A stretch of 64,000 nucleotides of DNA, taken from Petrolisthes cinctipes. Lineage: Eukaryota > Arthropoda > Malacostraca > Decapoda > Porcellanidae. Numbering within the stretch: the stretch's first letter is position 1; each line of letters starts with the position of its first letter. Below, one piece after another: positions 34,958-45,384 of this stretch. The stretch spans positions 640,001 to 704,000 of the forward strand of contig JAWQEG010001436.1 of assembly GCA_033782935.1 (NCBI GenBank), in the 5' to 3' direction. The notes under the pieces are model-generated. The model made no database searches and was not told the DNA's origin. It saw nothing but the letters and a program-made list of their open reading frames with translations. A program made the translations under genes and the position numbers.

Positions 34958-37900
34958 TATATGTCCCTCCGGGAATGAGCACTGCATTGGCCTTGCCAGC
35001 CATCAGTGGCCCCCCAATGGGGGAGTGGACAGATATGGCTACTGGCGGGGGAGGGTCTCCGGGTTGCCCTGTAGAGGGAGTAGGGAAGAGGGATTGTATG
35101 AGAGTGGTAGCTGTGAATGTGAATGGAATGACGGATGGGACCAAGAGGCGAGAGATTGTAGAATGTTTTAAGAAAGGAAGAGTGGATGTGATGGGAGTGA
35201 CGGAGACACACGTGAAAGGATGTGGAGTGGTTGAGTATCAGGAAGGAAGGGAGAGTGGACTGTGGGAGGGAATGGAGGGAGGAGTAGTATGGACGGGCAT
35301 AAATGAAAAGAGTAAAGGAAGAGGGAAGGAAGGGTGTGCGCTGTTGGTGTCTCCGTGGGTGTGGAAGGGAGTGGATGGACATGGGTGGAATGGATCAAGA
35401 ATAGTATGGATGACGGGAAAGATTGGCTTGGTAAGGTATGCTTGGGTGTGTGCTTATGCACCAGTGAATGAAAAGAGTAAGATGGGTAGAGAGAAGATGA
35501 GAGTGTTTTGGGAAGAGTTGAATGCATGTCTGAGAGGAATTGATAATGGAAGGAGAATAGTGATGATGGGAGACATGAATGGAAAGGTGGGAGGTGAGGA
35601 AGTGGGGAATATTGTGGGTAAATGGGGTGTAGAAGGAACAAATGAGAATGGTGAGTATCTAGTGGATGTCTGTGCTGAGAGAGGGTTGTTCTTGGCGAAC
35701 ACCTTCTTTCAGCACAAGATGATCCACAGGTATACATGGAAGAGAAGGGATGAGAGAGGAGAGCAAAAGAGTTTGATTGATTATGTGGCAGTGGATGAAA
35801 GGTTGAGGAAGGATGTGTATGACGCAAAAGTAGTGAGAGGAATGGTCCATTGCTCCGACCATTTTGCGGTGTTGGTGAGGATGAAGGTTAGGGTTAAGTG
35901 GGAGTATAGTAGGAGGGATGAAGGGGTGAGGAATAAGTGGGAGGTGGCTAGTGGGAAATTATAAGTAGAAGAGTATAGGGAGGAATATAAGAGGAGGGTG
36001 GGTGAGGTGCTGGGGGATGTAAGGATGGGGATAGGGGAGGGAGTGAGAGTGAATGCGGTGTATGAAATGTTTAAGATGATAGTTTTGAGGACAGCAGCAG
36101 AGGTAGTAGGATATAAGACACAGAAGAGGGGCAAGAAAGAGAGTGCTTGGTGGACAGAAGAAGTGAAAGATGCTGTAGAGGATAAGAGGAAGGCATATCG
36201 GAGAACACTACAGAGGAATGTGCCGGAAGAAGTGAGAGAGAGATGGAAAAGAGAATATAATGTGTGTAAGAGACAAGTGGAAATGATGGTGAGTGAGAGT
36301 AAAAGGAGAGTGGATGAGGAGTTTGGTATGAAGCTGAGTGAAAAGTTTAAAGAGAACAAGTAACTATTCTGGAAGGAGGTTAAAAGAGAAAGAGGAGAAG
36401 GAAAGTCTGGTAGTGTGAGAATGAAGAGAGAGGATGGAGTTACTGTGAGTAGAAGTGAGGAAGTGAAAGAAGTGTGGAAGAGGCATTTTGATCGGTTGAT
36501 GAATGGGGGGACGGGAGGGGAGGCGGTGGTGACATGCATGGGGATGGAGGCAGGTGGTAGACGACAGGATGTACAGGGAGAATTAGGAAGGGAAGAGGTT
36601 AGGAAAGCAATAGGAAAGTTGAAGATGGGAAAGGCACCAGGGGTGGATGGGATAACTGCTGAAATGTTAAAGTGTGGGGGGGAGGTAGTGGTGGAGTGGA
36701 TGTTGCTTATATGTACGTTGGCCTGGAGGCAGGGAGAGGTGCCAGAGGATTGGAGGAGAGCCATAATTGTACCTTTGTATAAGGGGAAGGGAAGTAAGGA
36801 TGAGTGTGGTAGCTATAGGGGAATAAACCTTCTTAGTGTACCGGGGAAGGTTTACGGGAAGGTTCTGACTGAAAGATTGATTGAAGTAACAGGGAATAAA
36901 GTTAGTAAGGAGCAGGGAGGATTCAGAAAGGGTAGAGGATGTGTGGACCAAATATTTGCATTAAAATCAATAGTGGAGAAGTATATTGGGAAGGGTAAGA
37001 AGTTGTATGCTGCCTTCATGGACTTGGAGAAGGCATACAATAGAGTTGATAGGAAAGCTATGACAGAGGTGTTGAGAATTTATGGAGTTGGGGGGCCTTT
37101 GCTGAAAGGCATTGAGGCTTTTTATGCAGATGCAAAAGCATGTGTACGGGTAGAGGGTGATCTAAGTGAGAGTTTTAATATTAGTGTAGGGCTGAGACAG
37201 GGGTGTGTTATGTCACCATGGTTGTTCAATATATATATATATGGATGGTTGTATGAGAGAGGTGAAAGCCAAAGTGAATGGTCTGGGAGTGAAGTTGAGG
37301 CTGAATGAAGCAAACTGGTCCCTGGTGGCAAGTTTGTTTTCGGATGACACTGTGGTGATGGCTGAGAATGAAAGGAATTTACAGAGAGTGGTGGACGAAT
37401 TTCAGTCTGTGTGTAAACGAAGGAAACTGAAGGTGAATGTGGGTAAAAGTAAAGTGATGGTATTTGAAAGAGCAGAAACTGAAGTGATTGACTTTGCTAC
37501 ACCTTACAGAGTGGCTGTACCAACTGGGACGAAGTGTGAGATAACTCTGAGGGGCGAGAGGATGGAGGAAGTGAAGGAGTTTAAGTACCTGGGTACAGTT
37601 ATGTGTAAACATGGAAGTATGGAAGGAGAAATTAGGGAGAGAGCAGTGAAGGGTAGACAGGTCATAGGATCACTGGGGAGGATTATGAAGGGTAGAAGTG
37701 TGAGTATGGAAGTGAAAAGGGGACTACGAAATAGTATAATCCTGCCCACACTGACATATGCGTCGGAGACATGGACATGGAATAGGGCTCATCAGTCTAG
37801 AATAGGTGCTGTGGAAATGAGTTACTTGAGAGGAGCATGTGGACTTACTAGATGGGATGGAGAAAGTAATGAGAGTGTATATGAGAGATGTGGTATGAGT

Positions 37901-38269
37901 GAGAAGGCAATTGGTATTGAGTGTGGAGTGGTTGATAGAGTGAAACGTAATACATTGAGATGGTATGGACATGTGGAGAGAATGCAAGGCGAGGAATTTG
38001 TAAAGAAAGTGTATGGAAGTGAAGTTGTAGGACCTGGTGTGAGAGGCAGACCTCCGGTTAGATGGCAGAACAGAGTGGAAGAGTATGTAAAGGAGAGAAA
38101 CATGAGGGGCAGAGTAGGGCTTGAACAAGTAAGGAGGGAGTGTTGGAACAGGGAGAACTGGAGACACTTCTGCCGTGGCCACCCCCTTGGGGGGAGTTCC
38201 AGGAGGGAACGAGGCGTCGGAGCTATAGATAGATAGATAGATTATTATTATTATTATTATTTTTATTTT

Positions 38270-38306
<37 letters not shown>
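34958..38306 (+). mobile_element. RTE-like LINE with microsatellite tail
   Basis: Plus-strand single-ORF LINE. It ends PLGGSSRRERG..., then GATAGATAGATA and (ATT)n at 38226-38306. Microsatellite-like tails instead of poly(A) are usual in RTE-type elements. Confidence 0.8.
34975..38236 (+). pseudogene. RTE-like endonuclease and reverse transcriptase ORF
   Basis: Endonuclease at 35100-35920: VVAVNVNGMTDGTKRREIVE, VMGVTETHVKG, IVMMGDMNGKVGGEE, SLIDYVAVDERLRKDVYDAK, CSDHFAVL. The RT begins at about 36590: KLKMGKAPGVDGITAEMLK, YRGINLLSVPGKVYGKVL, GFRKGRGCVDQIFALK, AAFMDLEKAYNRVDRKAM, LRQGCVMSPWLFNIY, and the active-site box FSDD (about 37340) in place of the usual F/YADD. The C-terminus is GRPPVRWQNRVEEYVKER. 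In-frame stops lie at 35962-35964 and 36361-36363. An expanded TA run at 37229-37241 shifts the frame just before the active site. It is inactive. Confidence 0.85.
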
Positions 38307-38307
<1 letters not shown>

Positions 38308-40841
38308 TCTGATGTCACATTTGGTTAATTTTTGTAAACCATATCGTTATCAATGTAAGTTACGCTGATAGTAGAAGCTAATGGTTAATATGGAAAGGGT
38401 AGCATACATACCTACATCACCTTGGTTGATGTGATAGTCAGTTGGTGTGTTTGTAATGTGTTACAGTGTTAACTAAACTGTTCAAAAACACAACTTATTA
38501 TTTATTACACACCACAGTAAACATTACGGTCAGTACTACCATTATTTGACCGTAACTTTGGACAGTACGTGGATTTAACAAGTGGATGGGAGAGAAGAAG
38601 AGAGGGATGAGACACTACTCACTGTGTTCAGTGCACGTCCAGTATCTCTTAAGACTTAAGTGGTTAATTTTTTCGCTTAATCCTATAGAATAATACTGAT
38701 TGAATTTTCAATCTGGAATCAATTTCCAAATTCTGGCTGTGAAGTTCTCGAACACCATGTATAGAATGTATTGCATATATAATCCATACTTGAAAGTATT
38801 GAATTATGTATATTTGTTGAAGAACTAAATGATAGGTAGTACCTTATTTGCATGTCATCTGTCACCAGCTTGATTGATCAGGTCAGTGTGAGGTTTCATG
38901 TATTTTTGTAAAACCTCGCTGCGTATCTCGTGGAGACTACACTATACAGTATAGTTCTCTAGCTTACTCATTTTTAACCCCAGTCTTATCTCAATTCCCC
39001 CAAGTCATAAACAGATCCTAATCTGTATTTACAGTACAGTTAGTCACGGACGCTAGTCAAAACGTGGAACTTGTACAGCACTATTCATAGCTGTAACTTA
39101 TGTAAGCTACTTGTATATAGATAAAGTTAAGAAGAGGACTAAAGCCATTGACCACTCATCCCTGTGACTTAATTAATAACTAATAAACTCCTTATATGCT
39201 TGGAGTCACCATAAACATAATAATTAATCAACTGCTCGGAAACCAAGAAGAGATAGCTAGGGTGACTACATGTCAATTTATCCTCCCTCGTGCAGCGAAC
39301 TTCAGTCGCTAAACTTTTCGTCGAGAAATATGCTACGAACATGCTCCGTACCGTGCTGATTCCGAATATGGTTTTAGTTTTGCTGTTCAGTGCGTGGTTT
39401 TCAAATGGTGCGCCCCACCAATATGGGTTTACAAGGGATTATTGACATTGACAAAGGTCTCTTTTCAATCTTTTCTTCATCCGTATTCATTGAGTTTTTA
39501 TCCTCTTCTCATCCTAGCAACCCGATATATTCTTCCAACAAATATACGAAACCTTAGTAAGAAAGTTTTTTCCTACCAATTACTGTAAAAAGGAAAATTA
39601 CAATACAACCCTCGCCTACAGGTACAGAGTGTCTCTTCCTCCCCTAACCCTTTGAGCGACGATATATGTACCGTTCAATTCGACGAAGAGACTAACTAAT
39701 AACCTTTTAACTGGAGGTTCGGCCGTGAAATTGGGCTTTCCCTCTCTGGGACGTAACTAGTGTCGAAGATGGACCACCTGTAACTGACTCTAATTGGTGG
39801 AGCCGAGAAGCTGATGCAGTGGTGATGATGGTGGTGGTTGCTTGTTAGCAGGCGTGTGTGGGAGACAGCTCACGGTGGGTAGGATGGCAGAGTTTGGTGA
39901 GAGAAAATTTGATCAATGTATATTATGTGTGTGTCCTCTTGATATGGGTAGTTATGATCTAAGTCCTGTTCTCTATTAGTAGGGGTAATCTTTTGGTATC
40001 CGCAGTCATAGTCCGAATTCTATTCTGTAATGGTAGGTGTAATGTTTTATTATGGGCAGTTTTGGTCCTTTGTCCTATTATCTCTTGGTATGTGTCTTAT
40101 TTTATTATATGATGTCATAATCTTTAGGTGTAATGTTTCTGTATGTGCAGTCATGGTCTTAAGTAACATTCTTTTCTGGAAGGAAGCCTTAGGCAGAGGA
40201 AGGTCTCTGTAATGTGATAATAAATGATCACACATTATTGTGGTTGTAATACGATATAACCCAAATTATAAAACTCTTTGGGGGGCGGATCAATGGGCAA
40301 CTGATTCTTCCAAACTATACCAAGAAACAAACTTCTTCAATAAGTGAGTAGAGAATATGTTGTGTAGCATTGTTTGGAGTAAGTAGTAGACTCTATTTCA
40401 CTCAAGGCATAGGACCCCCTGAAGCATTTCAACAACTGAAATTTCATGAAATAAAACAATTTCCATCCCAGTAATAAGCTCGACATGATATCCACTAAAA
40501 TTATTCACATCACAGGTGATACCGCTAGTATAATTATTTAAATATACCTATAAATATAAAATAATTGCAGTATTGGTGGAGTAAAATGCCTCTCAGTTGC
40601 AAACAATATTTGTCCAATATTGTGATGGTTAATGGGGACAACAACTGTTTCATCTCTCCTCCTTGTAGTGTCTCTTAACTAGTAGATTTATAATTACGTA
40701 TATTTAAAGAAAAATGTATTTGTGTAGATAGGTTTTCAAAAGTTAAGATAGGGTGGGCGGAACAGAAGTTTTGCCGGACATTAATTTAGTGTTACATAAG
40801 AGACTCATTCTTTGATTAATGGAAGTAAAGTATTATATATA
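38307..40841. other. Unassigned 2.5-kb stretch
   Basis: Non-coding to my eye. All open frames are short (up to about 64 codons) and lack motifs. This is the largest stretch of the window without a recognised mobile element and could be unique genomic sequence. Confidence 0.5.
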
Positions 40842-40863
40842 TATATATAAATACTGAGGACGT

Positions 40864-40906
<43 letters not shown>
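40842..40906. repeat. (TA)n microsatellite
   Basis: TA run interrupted once (40850-40868). It abuts the 3' end of Penelope-like element 2. Confidence 0.9.
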
Positions 40907-40908
<2 letters not shown>

Positions 40909-40968
40909 TCTTCACTTAGATGGTGGATAAGTGAGGCAAATGTTGAGTTGTTGGGGGGGGGGGTCGAC

Positions 40969-40997
40969 GTTTCGTCCAGTACATTGGACATCTTCAG
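40969..40997 (-). other. Hammerhead-like core in the 3' region of Penelope-like element 2
   Basis: Minus strand reads CTGAAGA (40991-40997), then GTCC pairing with GGAC across an 8-base loop, then GAAAC (40969-40973). Order and spacing resemble a hammerhead core, with one extra base between CTGAAGA and the helix. Self-cleavage is not shown. Confidence 0.5.
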
Positions 40998-41192
40998 GAG
41001 GAAGTGGTGATTCTGAGTGGGTACGGAGTATTTATCTATTTTCCGTATGTGGGGTGGGCGGGGCCACCATATGAGAGGCCTAGTGATTGGTGGATGGGGG
41101 GTAGCTTCTGATTCTGGCGCTGCGTCTGAGTTGTTGGTTGGTTGTAGTGGTGGTGGGTAAGATGTTAGATGCTTGTGGTGGGTCAGTAGGTG

Positions 41193-43532
41193 TTAGAGGT
41201 GTGGTGGGTATCCTGACGGTGCTGGTGATGTGTCGTTTTCTTCAGGGTAGTATTTGGAGGTTTCTATGTAAATCGCTTCTAGGTAGGAGAGTCTTCTGCT
41301 GTCTGTTTCTTTGTCTAGTATGGTAGTATTATTTACTAGTTTGTCTCGTGTCAGAGCTTGGTGGTCGTGGGTACGGTAGTGGTCTTTTATGGACCCTGAC
41401 TGGTGGTGCCTGGTGAGCCGACGAGACAGTGACGTTTGTGTTTTACCAACATAGTGGTGAGGCTCACAGTCCACACTGTTACAGGTGTGTTGGTAAATCA
41501 CGTGGTCACTGTTCATCGGGCTCTTGGAGGTAATAGGTCGGTTGTGTAGGGTGAGGTTCGAGGATTTTGGAGACTTGTAGTAAATTACTAGTTTGATCTC
41601 GCTGTCTGGGTCGGTGGGGTGGACATTCTTCTTTATTATGTCTCTTAGTATGGTCTCGTCAGTCTTGTAGTCGGTGGACATGTAATTGCGGTAGTAAAGT
41701 TTGATATCACTGTTGGGTTTGGTTGGGGGATTCACTACGTACCATTTTTCTAGCTGGAGTTTGATGGTGTTGGAGACGTCTGTGTTAGAATATCCATTGT
41801 TTACCAGGACTTGGGTGAGACGTTCTAGTTCCAGGTGTGTGTCTCTCCAGCTGGTGCAGTGGGAGAGAGACCTCCTGACGTAGGATGAGATGGTGGATTG
41901 GAGGTATCTCTTGGGGCATTCACTGTCACCATTTAGACACCGTCCGTTGTTGGTGGACTTTGTGTACACTGTGATTTGGAAGTCTGAGTTGTGGTGGGCA
42001 ACCAAGAGGTCCAAGAAAGGTAGTTTGCCATCCGTTGATTTTTCGTAGGTGAAGTTCAGACCAGACGAGGAGATAAACCGTTGTTGTAGTAGTAGTAGCT
42101 CGTCTAGGTTCTTCACTTGAACAAAAATGTCATTAACATACCGACAGTATATCGATGGGCGATTATGTTTGAGAAGGTCCTCTTCAACAGTTCCCATAAA
42201 GAAGTTAGCGAAGAGGACCCCCAGGTTGCTACCCATCGCTATACCGTCAATCTGCTGATACATATTGCCACGGGGGCAAATAAATGGAGCTTCCTTGGTG
42301 CAGAGTTCGAGTAGAGTCTTGAGGCAGGTCTTGGGGATGTCCAGTCGTGGGAGGTCTGGGTGCTCGTATATCCGGTGGAGGATGATGTCTATAGTTTTAT
42401 CCACTGGTACATTAGTGAACAAACTCTCAACATCCAGGGAGGCGATAATGTGGTTGTCTACTTTGGGGGAATCACGGAGAATTTGTAGAAACTCTGTGGC
42501 TGAATTGAGGCTGTACTGCCTGGGCACGTAAGGTGAAAGTAAGTTGTTCAGAGATTTGGCCAGTTGGTATGTTGCAGTCGGGATCTGGGAGATGATAGGC
42601 CTGAGGGGGTTGCCAGGCTTGTGGGTTTTCACCGTGCCATAGGCGTAACTAGGTGCAAATTCTCCAATAAGTTTCTTCAGGTGGATCCCCCCAGCCTTAG
42701 CGTTGATGGCAGAAATGGTGGTGTTGGCCCTTCGCTTGATGTCGTTGGTGGGGTTGCGCGAGATTCTTTTGAATTTGCTGGTGTCACTTAGAATGTTGTC
42801 TATTTTCTGTAGGTATTCCTCTCTCCCAAGGACAACTAAAGAGGAGGCCTTATCTGCACGTCGAATGATGATGTCCGGATTTTCTCGTAGCTGTTTCGAG
42901 GCAAGGAAGTTATTTTTACTCAGGAGTTTGATGTGGTAGACTCCCCTCGTCTTGGCGGCTTCAGCAAGTAGAGTTGGTTGAAGTGCAGTTGAGGTAGTAA
43001 TTTTCCCGTTTTTCTCTAGTTGCTGGATGTCGTCTAAGAGGATCTCCATCTCCAGTCGTTTCCGGTGTGGTTTTGGCTTAGTCATGTAGTGACAATTTAG
43101 CCCCATGTTGAGAAGGTCCTGTTGATCTGGGGTGAGTGTAGTGTCGGTGAGGTTGACGTAACCTGGAGACGGTTGAGGTAACTTGATATTGCCCCCATAT
43201 AGGTGTGATAGTTTCTTGATGGCTACACTCTCTGTCTTTCGTCGGTGTTGTTCCCCGAGGAGCTGTAGTTTTCTGTTGATTTGTAGTCGTAGGTCTTCGG
43301 TAGTGGTTCCATCTTCCCATAGGTGGATGAGAGCATCTCGTTGTGTTCTTAGTTTTCTTGCAGTTTCTTTTTTCTCAGCAATTTCTTCTCTCACCAGTTC
43401 TTCACGAAACTGTAGAGTGCTGTTCCTGTTTCTATCATTCTCGCTATGTAGTTTTATGTTGGTGTAGCCAGGGAGTATATTCTCTTTTAAACAAACGAGG
43501 TTAAAGGAAATGGCTTGTTCTGCATTAATCAT
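41193..43532 (-). CDS. Penelope-like reverse transcriptase with GIY-YIG-type endonuclease
   Basis: A 779-codon open frame, the longest real coding region here. It has a basic, coiled N-terminal part (about residues 40-130). RT motifs are RADKASSLVVLGREEYL, YGTVKTHKPGNPLRPIIS, SLDVESLFTNVPVDK, GIAMGSNLGVLFANFF and RYVNDIFV. The active-site box therefore reads YVND, not YVDD, and the usual MGSPLGP is MGSNLGV. The C-terminus has VIYQHTC...HYVGKTQTSLSRRLTRH (about residues 650-700), a GIY-YIG-type nuclease core with its Arg. The nuclease may be intact, but the Asp-to-Asn change should disable the polymerase. The listed start codon is the first in frame; the ORF may begin a little upstream. Confidence 0.85.
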   Translation of the reverse strand: MINAEQAISFNLVCLKENILPGYTNIKLHSENDRNRNSTLQFREELVREEIAEKKETARKLRTQRDALIHLWEDGTTTEDLRLQINRKLQLLGEQHRRKTESVAIKKLSHLYGGNIKLPQPSPGYVNLTDTTLTPDQQDLLNMGLNCHYMTKPKPHRKRLEMEILLDDIQQLEKNGKITTSTALQPTLLAEAAKTRGVYHIKLLSKNNFLASKQLRENPDIIIRRADKASSLVVLGREEYLQKIDNILSDTSKFKRISRNPTNDIKRRANTTISAINAKAGGIHLKKLIGEFAPSYAYGTVKTHKPGNPLRPIISQIPTATYQLAKSLNNLLSPYVPRQYSLNSATEFLQILRDSPKVDNHIIASLDVESLFTNVPVDKTIDIILHRIYEHPDLPRLDIPKTCLKTLLELCTKEAPFICPRGNMYQQIDGIAMGSNLGVLFANFFMGTVEEDLLKHNRPSIYCRYVNDIFVQVKNLDELLLLQQRFISSSGLNFTYEKSTDGKLPFLDLLVAHHNSDFQITVYTKSTNNGRCLNGDSECPKRYLQSTISSYVRRSLSHCTSWRDTHLELERLTQVLVNNGYSNTDVSNTIKLQLEKWYVVNPPTKPNSDIKLYYRNYMSTDYKTDETILRDIIKKNVHPTDPDSEIKLVIYYKSPKSSNLTLHNRPITSKSPMNSDHVIYQHTCNSVDCEPHHYVGKTQTSLSRRLTRHHQSGSIKDHYRTHDHQALTRDKLVNNTTILDKETDSRRLSYLEAIYIETSKYYPEENDTSPAPSGYPPHL

Positions 43533-43562
43533 TGTCTCGTCGGCTCCCCATGCACCTCCAGT

Positions 43563-43598
43563 CAGGGTCCATAAAAGACCACTACCGTACCCACTATA
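43563..43598 (+). repeat. Short inverted fragment of Penelope-like element 2
   Basis: GTCAGGGTCCATAAAAGACC and the next 16 bases are the reverse complement of 41367-41402, which encodes part of the nuclease domain. Inverted 5' fragments are common in Penelope-like insertions. Confidence 0.8.
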
Positions 43599-45384
43599 CT
43601 AATCATCATTTTTCTTCCAGGGCTTTAACCTTAGGGAAACAGGGCTGAAACCCCTGTAACCCCCTACTTCCTTCAAATCCTCACCCCTCTTATCTTGCAC
43701 TTTATCAAACCCACCTCTTACCTCTTCAACTAGACTCCGTTCCAGACCTTACTCCAACTTTTACTAAACCACTCAGACTATCCCCTATTCTCCAAGACTT
43801 TTTGATATCCTGCATTTCCACCAGGATTCAACATTCTTCACTACTGATTTGGAGGGGGGATTGGCGGTGGATCGGTGGTTGTAGTGTGCTTCCCCTTCAC
43901 GGTGGTTCCTTCTGGACGTCTTAAAGTGGCATGACTATAAACAACACAATGTGGTTAACCAAGCTGGCATCCGCCCATGAACAGGGTTAGGTGTTGGTGC
44001 GGAAACCAGACTGTTGGGCCCGCCAGCACAGACATAAGGCCCAAGCAGAGGTAATTTCCCCTGCAATAAAAAACAACAACACCATCCTTTCATTATGCGT
44101 CCAGACTTTGTGCATAGCGACAACAGAATACAGTACTGTCCGGAAGGGATGAGGCAATAGCATTAATTGCTCCTTTACTAGTTAAGACATCTTAACCTCG
44201 GAAAGATGAACTCTAGAGTAGAAGTAATTTTAAGTTACACCCAACAACTAGGTACTACACTACATGGTTAATAGTAGGGATGTAGGATTAAAGAATTGTA
44301 TGAATGTGTATCATATATTAATCCCATGTATAAATATTTAACTTAAGGAGATCTCATAGCTTATCTATTGTATCATTCACGAGCTCAACAATTTTATTTT
44401 TATTTTTTATTATAAGTCATCAATTGTATATATTTCATCTTGTATATATTGTATATATATGTTACCATGTCAAGAGTCAATCTAATAATCAGGAAGGCTA
44501 AGCACTGTTTAAAAGTAAATTTTAATGCTATGGTGAACTGCGGGGACGCAGTTGTTTCAGCGTGGCCGAGCAATGTATCCGCGCCTGTGTTCACGTTCGC
44601 GATACATGATACACCCATAGTTGGTGGAATATACCGTAAGAGCTGAAAGCAGTTCAAACCAGTTTCACTAGACACAACATCCTGTGAAATGTGCTGATCT
44701 GACAGCATGATGGGAAGTTTCCATGCTGAGCTACTGATTGCTAGATCCACTCTGTAATTATCTATATGTCAATCTCTATGCTATAATCAACTGCATATTG
44801 TCATCTTGTATGAAGAGAAAGGGACAATATATATTTACTCACATTATTCTTATATAAACTTGTATCTAACACGTCTATATTTCATGTTTAAGCTAGGCAT
44901 TGTCAATACCACCGTTGCAATCTGTCATGCACGAAGGGTGTGGTACGTGAGGAAGGATCGAGAGAAGAGATGCGCACTTGGAGCCCGGCCATGGGCTAGA
45001 CCGCTAAGAGAGGATGGAGTCCTGCCCTAAGCGAGAAGATTCACCTCCTACATAATCTTAGAGAGACACAAGATGTCTGGTATAACCTGTAATCTGTAAT
45101 CTGATATACTTCAGTAAATAGAGACAAGTCCACGAGTTTACTCTAAAGCTTGAGTAATTAACTTAATTCCCCAGGAAGACTAGAGTGGTAATTCAGACAA
45201 CGGTGGTAGGTTGACTGAAGCCAGAGGTCTACATCAGGGTGGTAAGTGAAACCAGCCCAACTGATAAATGAGAGTTCCTTGGCAGGTATTTCCACAAGCT
45301 GAGGTGGACGACCCATGAGTACATGATGGTGACAGTCGGGTGGGGACTCCACAGGCGTGAAGAGACCCACCACTGTTACAACAG
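43599..45384. other. Unassigned stretch with one SINE piece
   Basis: No supported gene. The only recognised item is the SINE-like segment at 43975-44085. Low-complexity A+T sequence lies at 44395-44465. At 45158-45373 a 71-codon minus-strand frame precedes X copy E; I do not recognise it. Confidence 0.4.
43975..44085 (+). repeat. SINE-like repeat segment
   Basis: Contains TTGGGCCCGCCAGCACAGAC, AAGGCCCAAGCAGAGGTAAT and TTTCCCCTGCA. The same blocks occur on the minus strand at about 48060-48120 and, partly, at 48155-48210. A+C-rich sequence follows. Confidence 0.6.

Larger units (their letters stand above)
40940..43600 (-). mobile_element. Penelope-like element 2
   Basis: Minus-strand element with one long ORF, a 3' region containing a hammerhead-like core, and an 11-base G run (40953-40963). 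Its 5' end carries a short inverted fragment of its own coding region (43563-43598). Confidence 0.8.

Noticed and set aside
35168..35827. Long minus-strand frames opposite the RTE-like ORF (also 35781-36764)
   Set aside because: They are shadows of the purine-rich sense frame, with Ser/Pro/His/Leu bias and no motif.
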